Source: Streptomyces caniscabiei (lineage in GTDB: Bacteria; Actinomycetota; Actinomycetes; Streptomycetales; Streptomycetaceae). Taken from it: a stretch of 64,000 nt of DNA. Positions 26,347 to 34,048 of this stretch are shown one piece after another; positions within the stretch are counted from its first letter, which is position 1, and each line of letters opens with the position of its first letter. Under the pieces are notes generated by a model that had not been told where the DNA came from, did no database searches, and saw only the letters and a program-made list of their open reading frames with translations. A program made the position numbers and the translations under genes. The stretch lies in NCBI RefSeq assembly GCF_014930365.1, contig NZ_JABXWI010000005.1, positions 186,001 to 250,000 of the forward strand. Direction: 5' to 3'.

Positions 26347-27762
26347 ATGGGCGAACTCGTGGCGGCCGCGGCCGGCGAGGACGGGATGGGCGTCCTGGTC
26401 CAACGGCTGTTCGACGCGCGGGACGACGGTCTGCCCTACCTCACACACCAGCGGGAGACCGTCACGCGCGGGGAGTTACGGGAGCGGGTGGCCAAGCAGG
26501 CCGCCGTGTTCGCCGGTTACGACATCGGGCCCGGCAGCACGGTGGGGCTGCGGACGCCGCCCAGTTTCACGCAGGTCGAGGTGCTGCTCGCGCTGTGGCG
26601 GCTGGGCGCGCAGGTGATGCTCTTCGACTTCCGGCTGAAGCCCGCCGAGGTCGACGCCCTGTGCGCGGTCTGCCGGCCGCAGTTCATGGTCCGGGCCGGC
26701 GCCAACGTCCGGGCCGCGTTCGGTTTCCGCTCCGAGTACGAGGTCGCCACCGAGTGCCGCAGGGCGGGGCGGGCGGCCGACGGCGGCCACCGGCTGGTCC
26801 AGTTCAGCTCGGGGTCGACCGGGCGCCCGAAGGTGATCGGCCGGACCGCCTCCTCCATCGCCGCCGAGATCGAGTCGTTCGCGGCGGTCCCCGGGATGCC
26901 GGTCGAGGGTGACCGGCTGCTGCTGCTCAGCTCCACCGCGCACAGCTTCGGGCTGATCGGCGGGCTGCTGCACGCGCTGGCGGCCGGGGTCTCCGTCGTC
27001 TTCGCGCCCCGGGTATCGGCCCGCGACATCCTGCGGACCTCCCTCGACCACCGGATCACCACCCTCTTCGGGGTGCCGATGCACTACGAGCTGCTCGCGG
27101 CCGCCCTCGATCCCCCCGCGCTGCCCGCACTGCGGACGGCCGTCTCGGGAGGCGAGCTGATGCCCCCCGAGGTCGCCGCGCGATTCGCCGAACGGTACGG
27201 CGTCACGGTCGGCGAGGCGTACGGCACCACCGAGACCGGCATCGTCGCCGTCGACGTCGGCGGCACGCTCCGGCCGTCCGTCGGCCGGCCCGCCCCGGGT
27301 GTGGTGGTCCGGGAGCACAAGGGCGAACTGGACGTCGCGCTCGCCGAGTCGCCGTACCTCTTCGACTCCGGCGGCACCCAGTACACCGACGGCTGGCTGC
27401 ACACCCGGGACCGGGCCGTGGTCGACGCCGACGGAACGGTCACCGTGGGCGGCCGTGCCGACTCCCTCGTCGTCATCGGCGGCCTCAAGGTCGACCTCAC
27501 CGAGGTCGAGCACGTGCTGCGCGCGCACCCGGCCGTAGAACAGGCGGTCCTGGTCCACGAGGACGTCACCGAGGCGTACGTGGCCGTCGCCGCCGGGGCC
27601 GAGACCCCGTCGGCGGAGGAGCTGCTGCGCTGGTGCCGGGAGCGGCTGGCCGACTACAAGCTGCCCCGGGTGATCCGGCTGCTGGAGACCCTGCCCCGCA
27701 CGTCGAACGGGAAGCTGGTCCGTCGGGCGGCGACGCTCCAGGCGGCGGCGGGCGGCGCGTGA
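26347..27762 (+). CDS. Adenylate-forming aryl acid ligase (likely 3,4-AHBA activation)
   Basis: The 471-aa ANL-superfamily enzyme is short for the family. Motifs: A3 FSSGSTGRPK (153-162), A5 YGTTETG (292-298), a TRD in place of the usual TGD at the A7 aspartate, and the A10 lysine in RTSNGKLVRR near residue 455. From its place between the 3,4-AHBA genes and an acyl carrier protein I infer that it adenylates 3,4-AHBA and loads it on a carrier or on CoA. Codon 44 is TTA (26476-26478), a mark of bldA dependence in Streptomyces. It follows the GriH-like gene by 6 nt. Confidence 0.85.
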   Translation: MGELVAAAAGEDGMGVLVQRLFDARDDGLPYLTHQRETVTRGELRERVAKQAAVFAGYDIGPGSTVGLRTPPSFTQVEVLLALWRLGAQVMLFDFRLKPAEVDALCAVCRPQFMVRAGANVRAAFGFRSEYEVATECRRAGRAADGGHRLVQFSSGSTGRPKVIGRTASSIAAEIESFAAVPGMPVEGDRLLLLSSTAHSFGLIGGLLHALAAGVSVVFAPRVSARDILRTSLDHRITTLFGVPMHYELLAAALDPPALPALRTAVSGGELMPPEVAARFAERYGVTVGEAYGTTETGIVAVDVGGTLRPSVGRPAPGVVVREHKGELDVALAESPYLFDSGGTQYTDGWLHTRDRAVVDADGTVTVGGRADSLVVIGGLKVDLTEVEHVLRAHPAVEQAVLVHEDVTEAYVAVAAGAETPSAEELLRWCRERLADYKLPRVIRLLETLPRTSNGKLVRRAATLQAAAGGA

Positions 27763-27847
27763 CGGCGCGTCCCAGCCTTCCGCGAGCTGCCCGCATACGA
27801 CGTTTCGCACGACCCTCTCACGACATTCCCCTCTGGAGATGGCGATC

Positions 27848-28123
27848 ATGAGCACGTCCACCCTGGACAACGAGATCCGCGAGTTCGTCCTGACCACGGT
27901 CATCGACGAGATGAACATCCTGCTGAGCCGTGACGGCATCACCGACGAGAGCCCGGTGACCGTCGGCGGCCTGGAGCTGGACTCCCTGAGTCTGATCGAG
28001 CTGACGTTGCGGCTGGAATCGCGGTTCGGCGTGGAGATCCCGGACACCGACATCGAGCCGCTGGCCTCGCTGACCCTCGGCGGGCTCGTCGCCGAGGTCG
28101 TCGGGCGCGGGGCGAAGGCATGA
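27848..28123 (+). CDS. Acyl carrier protein 1
   Basis: The 91-aa carrier protein has its phosphopantetheine serine in LELDSLSLIELT (S46), followed by an acidic helix II and ESRFGVEIPD. I start at the ATG at 27848, which has GGAG nine bases upstream; the ATG at 27839 would leave no space for a ribosome site. It is followed at once, with a 4-nt overlap, by a second carrier gene. It may carry the aryl starter or the growing chain. Confidence 0.92.
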   Translation: MSTSTLDNEIREFVLTTVIDEMNILLSRDGITDESPVTVGGLELDSLSLIELTLRLESRFGVEIPDTDIEPLASLTLGGLVAEVVGRGAKA

Positions 28124-28509
28124 GGGCGGAGACCTCCCCGCCGCCCGTCACGGGAGCCGTCGTGCCGGCCGGCGCCGCGCCGGCCGTCCTCACCACCGGG
28201 CTCGTCCGGGAGCTGCTGTCCGACCGCAAGATCTTCCCCGGTGTCCCGGACGACCTCGACGAGGACGCCGAACTGGTCCTGGACTCCCTGGGGTTGGTGT
28301 GGCTGCTGCATGTGGTGGAGGAGCGGTACGGCCTGGTCGTGGAGCCCGATGACGAGGACATCGCGGGCCTGACCTCGCTCCGGCGCCTCACGGAGTTCCT
28401 GGGCACGGCCGAAACGTCGGAAGTGGCCGCGACAGCGGATGCGGCCGGGACACCGGGTGCGCCGGGCGGCCCGGGTGCGCCGGACGGGGGTGAGCGCGGT
28501 GACCGGTGA
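28120..28509 (+). CDS. Acyl carrier protein 2 with flexible ends
   Basis: The 129-aa protein has the carrier serine in LVLDSLGLVWLLHVVEERYGL (S56). The core at about residues 25-92 is flanked by a Pro/Ala-rich N-terminus and an Ala/Gly/Pro-rich C-terminal tail, so it is longer than a normal free-standing carrier. Two carriers in one type II-like system suggest separate starter and extender carriers, which is inference. It overlaps carrier 1 by 4 nt and the ketosynthase by about 20 nt. Confidence 0.85.
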   Translation: MRAETSPPPVTGAVVPAGAAPAVLTTGLVRELLSDRKIFPGVPDDLDEDAELVLDSLGLVWLLHVVEERYGLVVEPDDEDIAGLTSLRRLTEFLGTAETSEVAATADAAGTPGAPGGPGAPDGGERGDR

Positions 28510-29770
28510 GGTGACGGTGACCGGGTTCGGCGTGCGGACGGCGTTCGGGGTGGGCTCGGACGTCCTGCGGCGCGGTGTCTTCGCCGGTGTCCCCTCCTTC
28601 GCCCCCACCACCCGGTTCGACACCGGCCCGTACCGCACCCCGATGGCCGGCGCCGCCCCCGACGGCCCCGACGCGGTGGAGCACTGGGCCCTGCGTCCCG
28701 CCCTCGCGCACTGCGGGGCGGAGGCCCTCGACATGGCGGGGCTGCCCACGGGCACCGAGGCGGCGGTTCTGCTGGGCATCGCGGGCGACTGCACGAGCAT
28801 CACGCGGTACTGGCGGGAGGCGGCCGCGCCGGGGGCCGACGCCGGGCACGGCGGTCCCGGCGACGGGGCTCCCGGGGTTCCCGGGGTGACGGGATCGGTC
28901 ATGACGGCGGGGACGGCGGGAGCGGCGGGGACGGCGGGGGCGGCCACGCCGGCCGACGCCGTCCCCGCGCATCTCGCCGAGTCGCTGGCCCGAGGCCTCG
29001 GGCTGACCGGGCCCCGGCTCACCTTCACCAACGCCTGTGTGGCCTCCGCCGCCGCGATCATCCACGCCTGCCGGCTGATCTCCTCCGGGCGGACCGAGGT
29101 CGCGGTGTGCGCCGGTGGCTACCTCGTGGAGGAGGAGACCTTCGGGAAGTTCGACTCGGGGCGGGCGCTGTCGCGTGACGGCGTGGTACGGCCGTTCAGC
29201 GCCGACCGGACCGGCCTGCTGCTCGGCGACGGGGTCGCGGCGGTCGTGCTGGAGTCCGCCGAGCACGCGCGGCGGCGCGGGGCCCGGCCGCTGGCGGGTG
29301 TCGTCGGGTGGGGCGCGGCAACCGACGCCCACCACATCGCGCAGCCGCATCCGGACGGCGTCGGCCTGGCCCGCGCGACCCGGCAGGCGCTGCGGCTGGC
29401 CGGGGACCCCGACGGATCGGGCCTCGGCTATGTCAACGCCCACGGCACCGGCACCAAGTACAACGACGGCGCCGAGACCCGGGGACTGCGTGCCGCGCTG
29501 CGCGAGCGGGCCGAGTCGATCCCGGTCAGCTCCACCAAGAGCACCACGGGCCATCTCCTGGAGGCCGCCGGAATCGTGGAGTTCGTGATCACGATGCTGG
29601 CCCTGACGGAGGGCGTGCTGCCGCCGACCGCCAACTTCACGCGGGCGGACCCGGAGTGCGACCTGGACTACGTGCCGAACCGGCCCCGGCAGACCGACCT
29701 CCGCCGGGCCCTCACCATCAACGCCGCCTTCGGGGGCGCCAACACCGCACTCGTCCTGGAGCGACCGTGA
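28490..29770 (+). CDS. Beta-ketoacyl synthase (type II, active)
   Basis: The 426-aa ketosynthase of the KAS I/II fold keeps the triad: C183 in FTNACVASAAAI, H318 in YVNAHGTGT and H355 in STTGHLLEAAG, with K350 in STKSTTGH. The Cys context (NACVAS instead of TACSS) is unusual. Residues 112-157 are a Gly/Ala-rich stretch that replaces the conserved loop before the active site. The GTG at 28490 is preferred, with GTG 28499 as an alternative. It should condense a malonyl extender with an acyl or aroyl carrier. The next gene encodes a ketosynthase-like partner and overlaps by 4 nt (GTGA). Confidence 0.9.
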   Translation: MSAVTGEVTVTGFGVRTAFGVGSDVLRRGVFAGVPSFAPTTRFDTGPYRTPMAGAAPDGPDAVEHWALRPALAHCGAEALDMAGLPTGTEAAVLLGIAGDCTSITRYWREAAAPGADAGHGGPGDGAPGVPGVTGSVMTAGTAGAAGTAGAATPADAVPAHLAESLARGLGLTGPRLTFTNACVASAAAIIHACRLISSGRTEVAVCAGGYLVEEETFGKFDSGRALSRDGVVRPFSADRTGLLLGDGVAAVVLESAEHARRRGARPLAGVVGWGAATDAHHIAQPHPDGVGLARATRQALRLAGDPDGSGLGYVNAHGTGTKYNDGAETRGLRAALRERAESIPVSSTKSTTGHLLEAAGIVEFVITMLALTEGVLPPTANFTRADPECDLDYVPNRPRQTDLRRALTINAAFGGANTALVLERP

Positions 29771-30663
29771 CGACGACGGACAGGGGCACGAAACCCACAT
29801 CGACGAGGGGGGACGAGCCCCCGGCGGCGGACGCGGGCGCATCCCCGTCGGCCGGCCCCAGCGAGGCCGGGCCGCCCGGCAAGGGGGCGGCGCCGACCGG
29901 CTCAGGGGCGGTACCGCGTTCGCCGCTCGTGGTGCTGGCCGCCGCCACCGCGACCCACGGCACCGGGCGGGACGGCGACATTCCGCTGCCGCGCCTGCCG
30001 GGGTTCGTGGAGTCGGCGTTCAGCCCGCTGGTGTACGAGGTCGCCGCGCGGTGTCTGACCGAGCGGCCGGCGGACCACTCCCGTACGGCCGTCGCGCTCG
30101 CGAGCCTGATGGGCGACACCACCACGGCCGATCTGGCGAGCCGGCGCGTGGTCTCGGGCCGGGTCCACAATCCGCTGCTGTTCATGCAGGCCACCCCCAA
30201 CTCCGTGCTGGGGCACCTCAGCCGCGAGTTCGGGATCACCGGCCAGATGTTCAGCGTGTCGACGTTCGACGACCCGGTGACCGAACTGCTGGACATGGCC
30301 GACCTCCTCCTGGAGGACCCGGAGCTGGACCAGGTGCTGGTGGTGGGCGTGGAACTGGGCGGCGGCGAGCGGTGGGCCGCCGTGCACCGGGAGCTGTCCG
30401 CCGAGGACGGCCGCCCGGTCCCGGACCTGCCCGCGTCCGCCGCCCTGGCGGCGGCCGTCCTGCTCGGCCGCCCTGACTCCGGCGCGGACTCCGGGTCCGG
30501 CGCCCCCATGACCATCGGTCCGACGGAGACGTTCGCCGGGGCGCGCTCGGCGGCGGCTCCGCACGCCGGCAGCGTGCAGGGCCTGTTCGACCTGGCCGAC
30601 GCGCACCGGCGGCTGCCGCGGGACACGGAACGAGACGAGACGGAGAGCCATGCTCATCAGTAG
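29767..30663 (+). CDS. Short ketosynthase-like protein, chain-length-factor type
   Basis: The 298-aa protein starts with about 58 disordered residues. The remainder resembles only the N-terminal thiolase half of a ketosynthase (PLPRLPGFVESAFSPLVYEVAARCL, RVHNPLLFMQATPNSVLGHL, DQVLVVGVELGGG). At the place of the catalytic cysteine it reads FSVSTFDDP, with no Cys, and the C-terminal half with the two His residues is absent. Similar truncated partners occur in aryl polyene and highly reducing type II clusters. I infer that it pairs with the active ketosynthase. GTG start overlaps the upstream stop by 4 nt. Confidence 0.75.
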   Translation: MTTTDRGTKPTSTRGDEPPAADAGASPSAGPSEAGPPGKGAAPTGSGAVPRSPLVVLAAATATHGTGRDGDIPLPRLPGFVESAFSPLVYEVAARCLTERPADHSRTAVALASLMGDTTTADLASRRVVSGRVHNPLLFMQATPNSVLGHLSREFGITGQMFSVSTFDDPVTELLDMADLLLEDPELDQVLVVGVELGGGERWAAVHRELSAEDGRPVPDLPASAALAAAVLLGRPDSGADSGSGAPMTIGPTETFAGARSAAAPHAGSVQGLFDLADAHRRLPRDTERDETESHAHQ

Positions 30664-32422
30664 GCAGGAGCGGGCGCGGATCTGCTCCGACACGGAACTC
30701 GGCGCCGGCAACGTCCTGCGACGCCTGGCCGCCTACGAACGCCCCCTCGACGAACCGGTGTTGCACACCGACGGCACCTGGCGCGCACCGGACGGCAGCC
30801 GACCCGACGTGCTGACACTCGGGCAGTTGTACGAGGTGGTCGAGGCCTACGCGGGCTGGTACGCGGCCCACGGGGTGCGTCCCCGCGACCCGGTGGCCAT
30901 CCACTCCTCCTGCGCCGCCGAGTTCGCCGTGAACTTCCTGGCGCTGACGTCGATCGGGGCCGTGCCGTCGTTCGTCAACGGCAACCTCTCGCCGGAGATC
31001 GCGCGGGAGTACGTCCGCCGCCAGGGCGCGGTGGGCGCCTTCACGGACGAGGCACACCGCGAGGTGCTGGCCGAGGACGCGGCGGGGGGAGGAGACGGTT
31101 CCGGAGGGCACGGTCTCGGGCTCCGTTTCCGGCTGACCGCCCCCGACGTCCGCCCCGAGCACCGCGCGTCGCTTCCGCCGTCGTACCCCTACCGGCACGA
31201 CCCCACCGACCCGGTGCTCATCTCCCACTCCTCCGGGACGACCGGTCTGCCGAAAGGGGTGCCGCACACCCATCGGACGCTGATGTACGCCCAGCTGCAC
31301 CGGCTGCGGTTCTCGACCGGCGCCGACATGGAGCGCACGCTGGTGGGGCTGCCGGGCGCGCACAACGCGATGGTGGCGACCCTGCTGTACTGCCTGCTGC
31401 TGCGCACCGACCTCAAGCTGCTCTCCAGTCAGCGCGGCACGGATGTGCTGGACGCGATCGAGGCGTTCCGGCCGACCACCGTGCTGGCCTTCGCCGGGAC
31501 CTTCGGCGAGATGGCGGCGGAGGATCTGACGGCGCGCGATCTGTCCAGCGTGCAGGTGTGGTTCAACACGGGGGACGCGGCGCACGAGGCTCACATCCGG
31601 GCGCTCGTCCAGCACGGGAGCCGCATCGAGATCCGGCGCGACCTCAGCCGTGTCCGGGTCGAGGGATCGGTCTTCGTGGACGGGCTCGGTTCCTCGGAGG
31701 CCGGCTACTCGGTCTTCCACAACCGGCACACCAAGGACACCTCCGCCTACTCCCGCTGTGTCGGCAAGCCGATCAGCTTCGCCGAGGCCGCCGTGCTCGC
31801 CGAGGACGGCACCCAACTGCCGCCCGGGCAGATCGGCCGGCTGGGCCTCAAGTCGCCCACGCTGACGCCCGGTTACTGGAACGACTCGCTGACCTGGAAC
31901 CGGATGCGGCTCGGCGGCTACTGGCTCACCGGCGACCTTGCCCACCAGGACGAGGAGGGCAACTTCTACCACCTCGACCGGGCCCCGGACGCCATCCGCA
32001 CCCCGGCGGGCATCGTCTTCAGCACCCGCACCGAGGAACTACTCCTGGCCGCGCTGCCGGAACTCAGCGACTGCACGGTGGTCGGGGTCGCCCCCGACGG
32101 CGTACGCGCGGACTGGGACGGCGACGGCGAGGCGGAGGCGTACGCCCTGCTCCAGCTCGCCGACGCGGGCGGAGCCGGCGAGGAGCGGAACGGGCCGCGG
32201 GACGACGGGCAGCGGACCGGGACTGCGGTCGACGAGGAGTGGACCGGGCGGGTCAACACGGTGCTGACGGCCGCCGGGTTCCCGCCGGTGACCCGGGCCC
32301 TGCGGATGGAGGCCGGTGACGTGGCCAAGGGTGCCACCGGCAAGGTTCTCAAACGAGTGATGCGCGACCGGTTCGCCGCCGACACGGCCGCCGGGGTCGC
32401 CGCCGAGGAGCAGCACGCATGA
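30650..32422 (+). CDS. Second adenylate-forming enzyme (acyl-CoA synthetase type)
   Basis: The 590-aa ANL enzyme has A3 HSSGTTGLPKGVPHTH near residue 190, A5 GLGSSEAGYS near 345, A7 YWLTGDLAHQDEEGNFYHLDR near 424 and A10 lysine in KGATGKVLKRVMRDR near 565. It is full length and unlike the first ligase of the cluster, so it probably activates a different acid: an extender, a side chain, or the product before transfer or reduction. The substrate cannot be read. It overlaps the ketosynthase-like gene by 14 nt and the next gene by 4 nt. Confidence 0.85.
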   Translation: MLISRQERARICSDTELGAGNVLRRLAAYERPLDEPVLHTDGTWRAPDGSRPDVLTLGQLYEVVEAYAGWYAAHGVRPRDPVAIHSSCAAEFAVNFLALTSIGAVPSFVNGNLSPEIAREYVRRQGAVGAFTDEAHREVLAEDAAGGGDGSGGHGLGLRFRLTAPDVRPEHRASLPPSYPYRHDPTDPVLISHSSGTTGLPKGVPHTHRTLMYAQLHRLRFSTGADMERTLVGLPGAHNAMVATLLYCLLLRTDLKLLSSQRGTDVLDAIEAFRPTTVLAFAGTFGEMAAEDLTARDLSSVQVWFNTGDAAHEAHIRALVQHGSRIEIRRDLSRVRVEGSVFVDGLGSSEAGYSVFHNRHTKDTSAYSRCVGKPISFAEAAVLAEDGTQLPPGQIGRLGLKSPTLTPGYWNDSLTWNRMRLGGYWLTGDLAHQDEEGNFYHLDRAPDAIRTPAGIVFSTRTEELLLAALPELSDCTVVGVAPDGVRADWDGDGEAEAYALLQLADAGGAGEERNGPRDDGQRTGTAVDEEWTGRVNTVLTAAGFPPVTRALRMEAGDVAKGATGKVLKRVMRDRFAADTAAGVAAEEQHA

Positions 32423-32988
32423 GCACGCACACCGACGCCGAGGGCGTCAACCACCGCGCCCGGGCCGGGGAGGCGTACCGGCTGTGGTGGCAGCACGACG
32501 CCAACTGGTACCAGGGGGTGGCCGCCCGGTTCGGGCAGGAGGTCGCGAACGAGATCAACGCGGAGGCGATGGGGAAGGTCGCCCTGCACGTCGGACAGCG
32601 GGTCGCCCGGCTGCACGGGCCCCTGCCCGACACCGGCGACGGCCGCAAGGACCTGGAGGAGCTGCGCCGCCGGTACGACGACTGCGGCGACCGGATGTTC
32701 CCGCCGGAGCTGCGCAACGCCTCCACCGAGGTCGAGGACGACGACCTGATCGTCCTCACCCTCCGGCGGAACTTCGCGATCACCATGGTCCGGATGGCCG
32801 GTTCGCTGGAGGGCTACCGCTGCCCGTGCACCGCCGTCCACGCCGGCTGGTCCGAGGGCCTCGGTGTGACGCTCACGGAGAACCGGGCCGAGACCTGTCT
32901 GCGCGACGGCGACAAGGCGTGCCGCCTCCTCATACGGGCCGCCCCGGCCGCCGCACCCGCCGCCGTCGTCCCCGGATCGGAGGGCTGA
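32419..32988 (+). CDS. DUF6125/V4R-like protein
   Basis: The 189-aa soluble protein has an N-terminal helical part with WWQHDANWYQGVAARFGQE, as in DUF6125/thiazoline-hydrolase-like proteins. The C-terminal part has cysteines spaced as in V4R-type domains (CPC near residue 137, then ETCLRDGDKACRLLI). Families of this kind bind small molecules or metals and some act as hydrolases, but no activity can be assigned. Its tight coupling (4-nt overlap upstream, 3-nt gap downstream) makes a biosynthetic or ligand-handling role in the 3,4-AHBA cluster likely. Confidence 0.6.
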   Translation: MSTHTDAEGVNHRARAGEAYRLWWQHDANWYQGVAARFGQEVANEINAEAMGKVALHVGQRVARLHGPLPDTGDGRKDLEELRRRYDDCGDRMFPPELRNASTEVEDDDLIVLTLRRNFAITMVRMAGSLEGYRCPCTAVHAGWSEGLGVTLTENRAETCLRDGDKACRLLIRAAPAAAPAAVVPGSEG

Positions 32989-32991
32989 GCC

Positions 32992-33912
32992 ATGCGCGTA
33001 CTCGTCGCCGGAGCCACCGGCGTGGTCGGACATCCGCTGGTGGGCGCGTTGCGAGCACGGGGCCACCACGTCGGCGTCCTGGTGCGGCAGGGGTCGCGCG
33101 CCCGGGCCCCGGAGGCGGACGAGGTGGTGGTCGCCGACGCCCTGGACCGCGAGGCCGTGCTGTCGGCGGTGTCCGCCGCCCGGCCCGAGGTGGTCGTCCA
33201 CCAGATGTCCGCCCTGCGGCTGCTGCGGGACGACCCGCCGGAGGCCTTCGCCCGCACCGCGCGCCTGCGCGTCGAGGGCACGGCCCATCTGATCGAGGCG
33301 GCCCGCGCGGCCGGCACACGCCGGCTGGTCGCCCAGTCCATCGCCTTCGCCGCCGCCCCGGCCGGCGCCCCGGTCCTCGACGAGGACGCGCCGCTGTACG
33401 TCGACGCCCCCGACCCCGGCTGGGCCTCGACCGTACGGGCCGTCGCCGAGCTGGAACGGCAGGTGACGGGCAGCGGCATGGAAGGCGTGGTGCTGCGCTA
33501 CGGCACGCTGTACGGCCCCCGCACGGCGTACGCCCGTACCGGCGCGACCGCGCTGTCCGTGCAGGCCGGCCGGCTGCCGCTGCCGGGCAGCGGGGCCGGG
33601 ATCATATCGTTCCTGCACGTCGAGGACGCGGTGGGAGCGGCCGTGACCGCCGTCGAGTCCGACGCGGGCGGGGTGTTCCATGTGACGGACGACGATCCGG
33701 CGCCCGCCGCGCAGTGGCTGCCGCACTTCGCCCGGATGCTCGCCGCGCCCTCCCCGCGCACGGTCCCGGCGGCCCTCGCGCCCCGGCTCCTCGGCTGGTT
33801 CATGAGCCACCAGCTCACCTCGGCGCACGGCGCCGCCAACGACCGGGCCCGTACGGCCCTGGGCTGGAAGCCGACCAGACCGAGCTGGCGCGACGGGCTG
33901 GGCCAGGAGTGA
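32992..33912 (+). CDS. Atypical NAD(P)-binding epimerase/reductase-family protein
   Basis: The 306-aa protein has the Rossmann motif GATGVVGH at residues 7-14 and the extended-SDR layout (VVHQMSALRLL, YGTLYGPRTAYARTG, ISFLHVEDAVGA). The usual catalytic Y-x-x-x-K is not seen where expected; the stretch reads WASTVRAVAELE. It is therefore either an atypical dehydrogenase/epimerase, as in the GATG-type NmrA-like group, or a non-catalytic binder. It is tightly linked to its neighbours upstream, and 136 nt with a tandem repeat separate it from the exporter gene. Confidence 0.8.
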   Translation: MRVLVAGATGVVGHPLVGALRARGHHVGVLVRQGSRARAPEADEVVVADALDREAVLSAVSAARPEVVVHQMSALRLLRDDPPEAFARTARLRVEGTAHLIEAARAAGTRRLVAQSIAFAAAPAGAPVLDEDAPLYVDAPDPGWASTVRAVAELERQVTGSGMEGVVLRYGTLYGPRTAYARTGATALSVQAGRLPLPGSGAGIISFLHVEDAVGAAVTAVESDAGGVFHVTDDDPAPAAQWLPHFARMLAAPSPRTVPAALAPRLLGWFMSHQLTSAHGAANDRARTALGWKPTRPSWRDGLGQE

Positions 33913-33959
33913 CGCGCGCCGATGTCGCCCTCGCCGTCGGCGGGAGCGCGCGCACCCCG

Positions 33960-34013
33960 GTGACCGGCCGCCGCGCCGTGACCGACCGCCGCGCCATGAC
34001 CGGCCGCCGCACG
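33960..34013 (+). repeat. Three 18-bp tandem repeats upstream of the exporter gene
   Basis: Copies at 33960-33977, 33978-33995 and 33996-34013 share the pattern RTGACCGRCCGCCGCRCS, with one or two differences each. They lie in the 136-nt gap before the MFS gene. They may bind a regulator or be slippage products. Confidence 0.8.
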
Positions 34014-34048
34014 ACCGGACGCGACCGTGGGAGAGACGGAGGCACCCG

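Noticed and set aside
33960-34013. CRISPR-like repeat array
   Set aside because: The three 18-bp units are head to tail with no spacers and no cas genes nearby.
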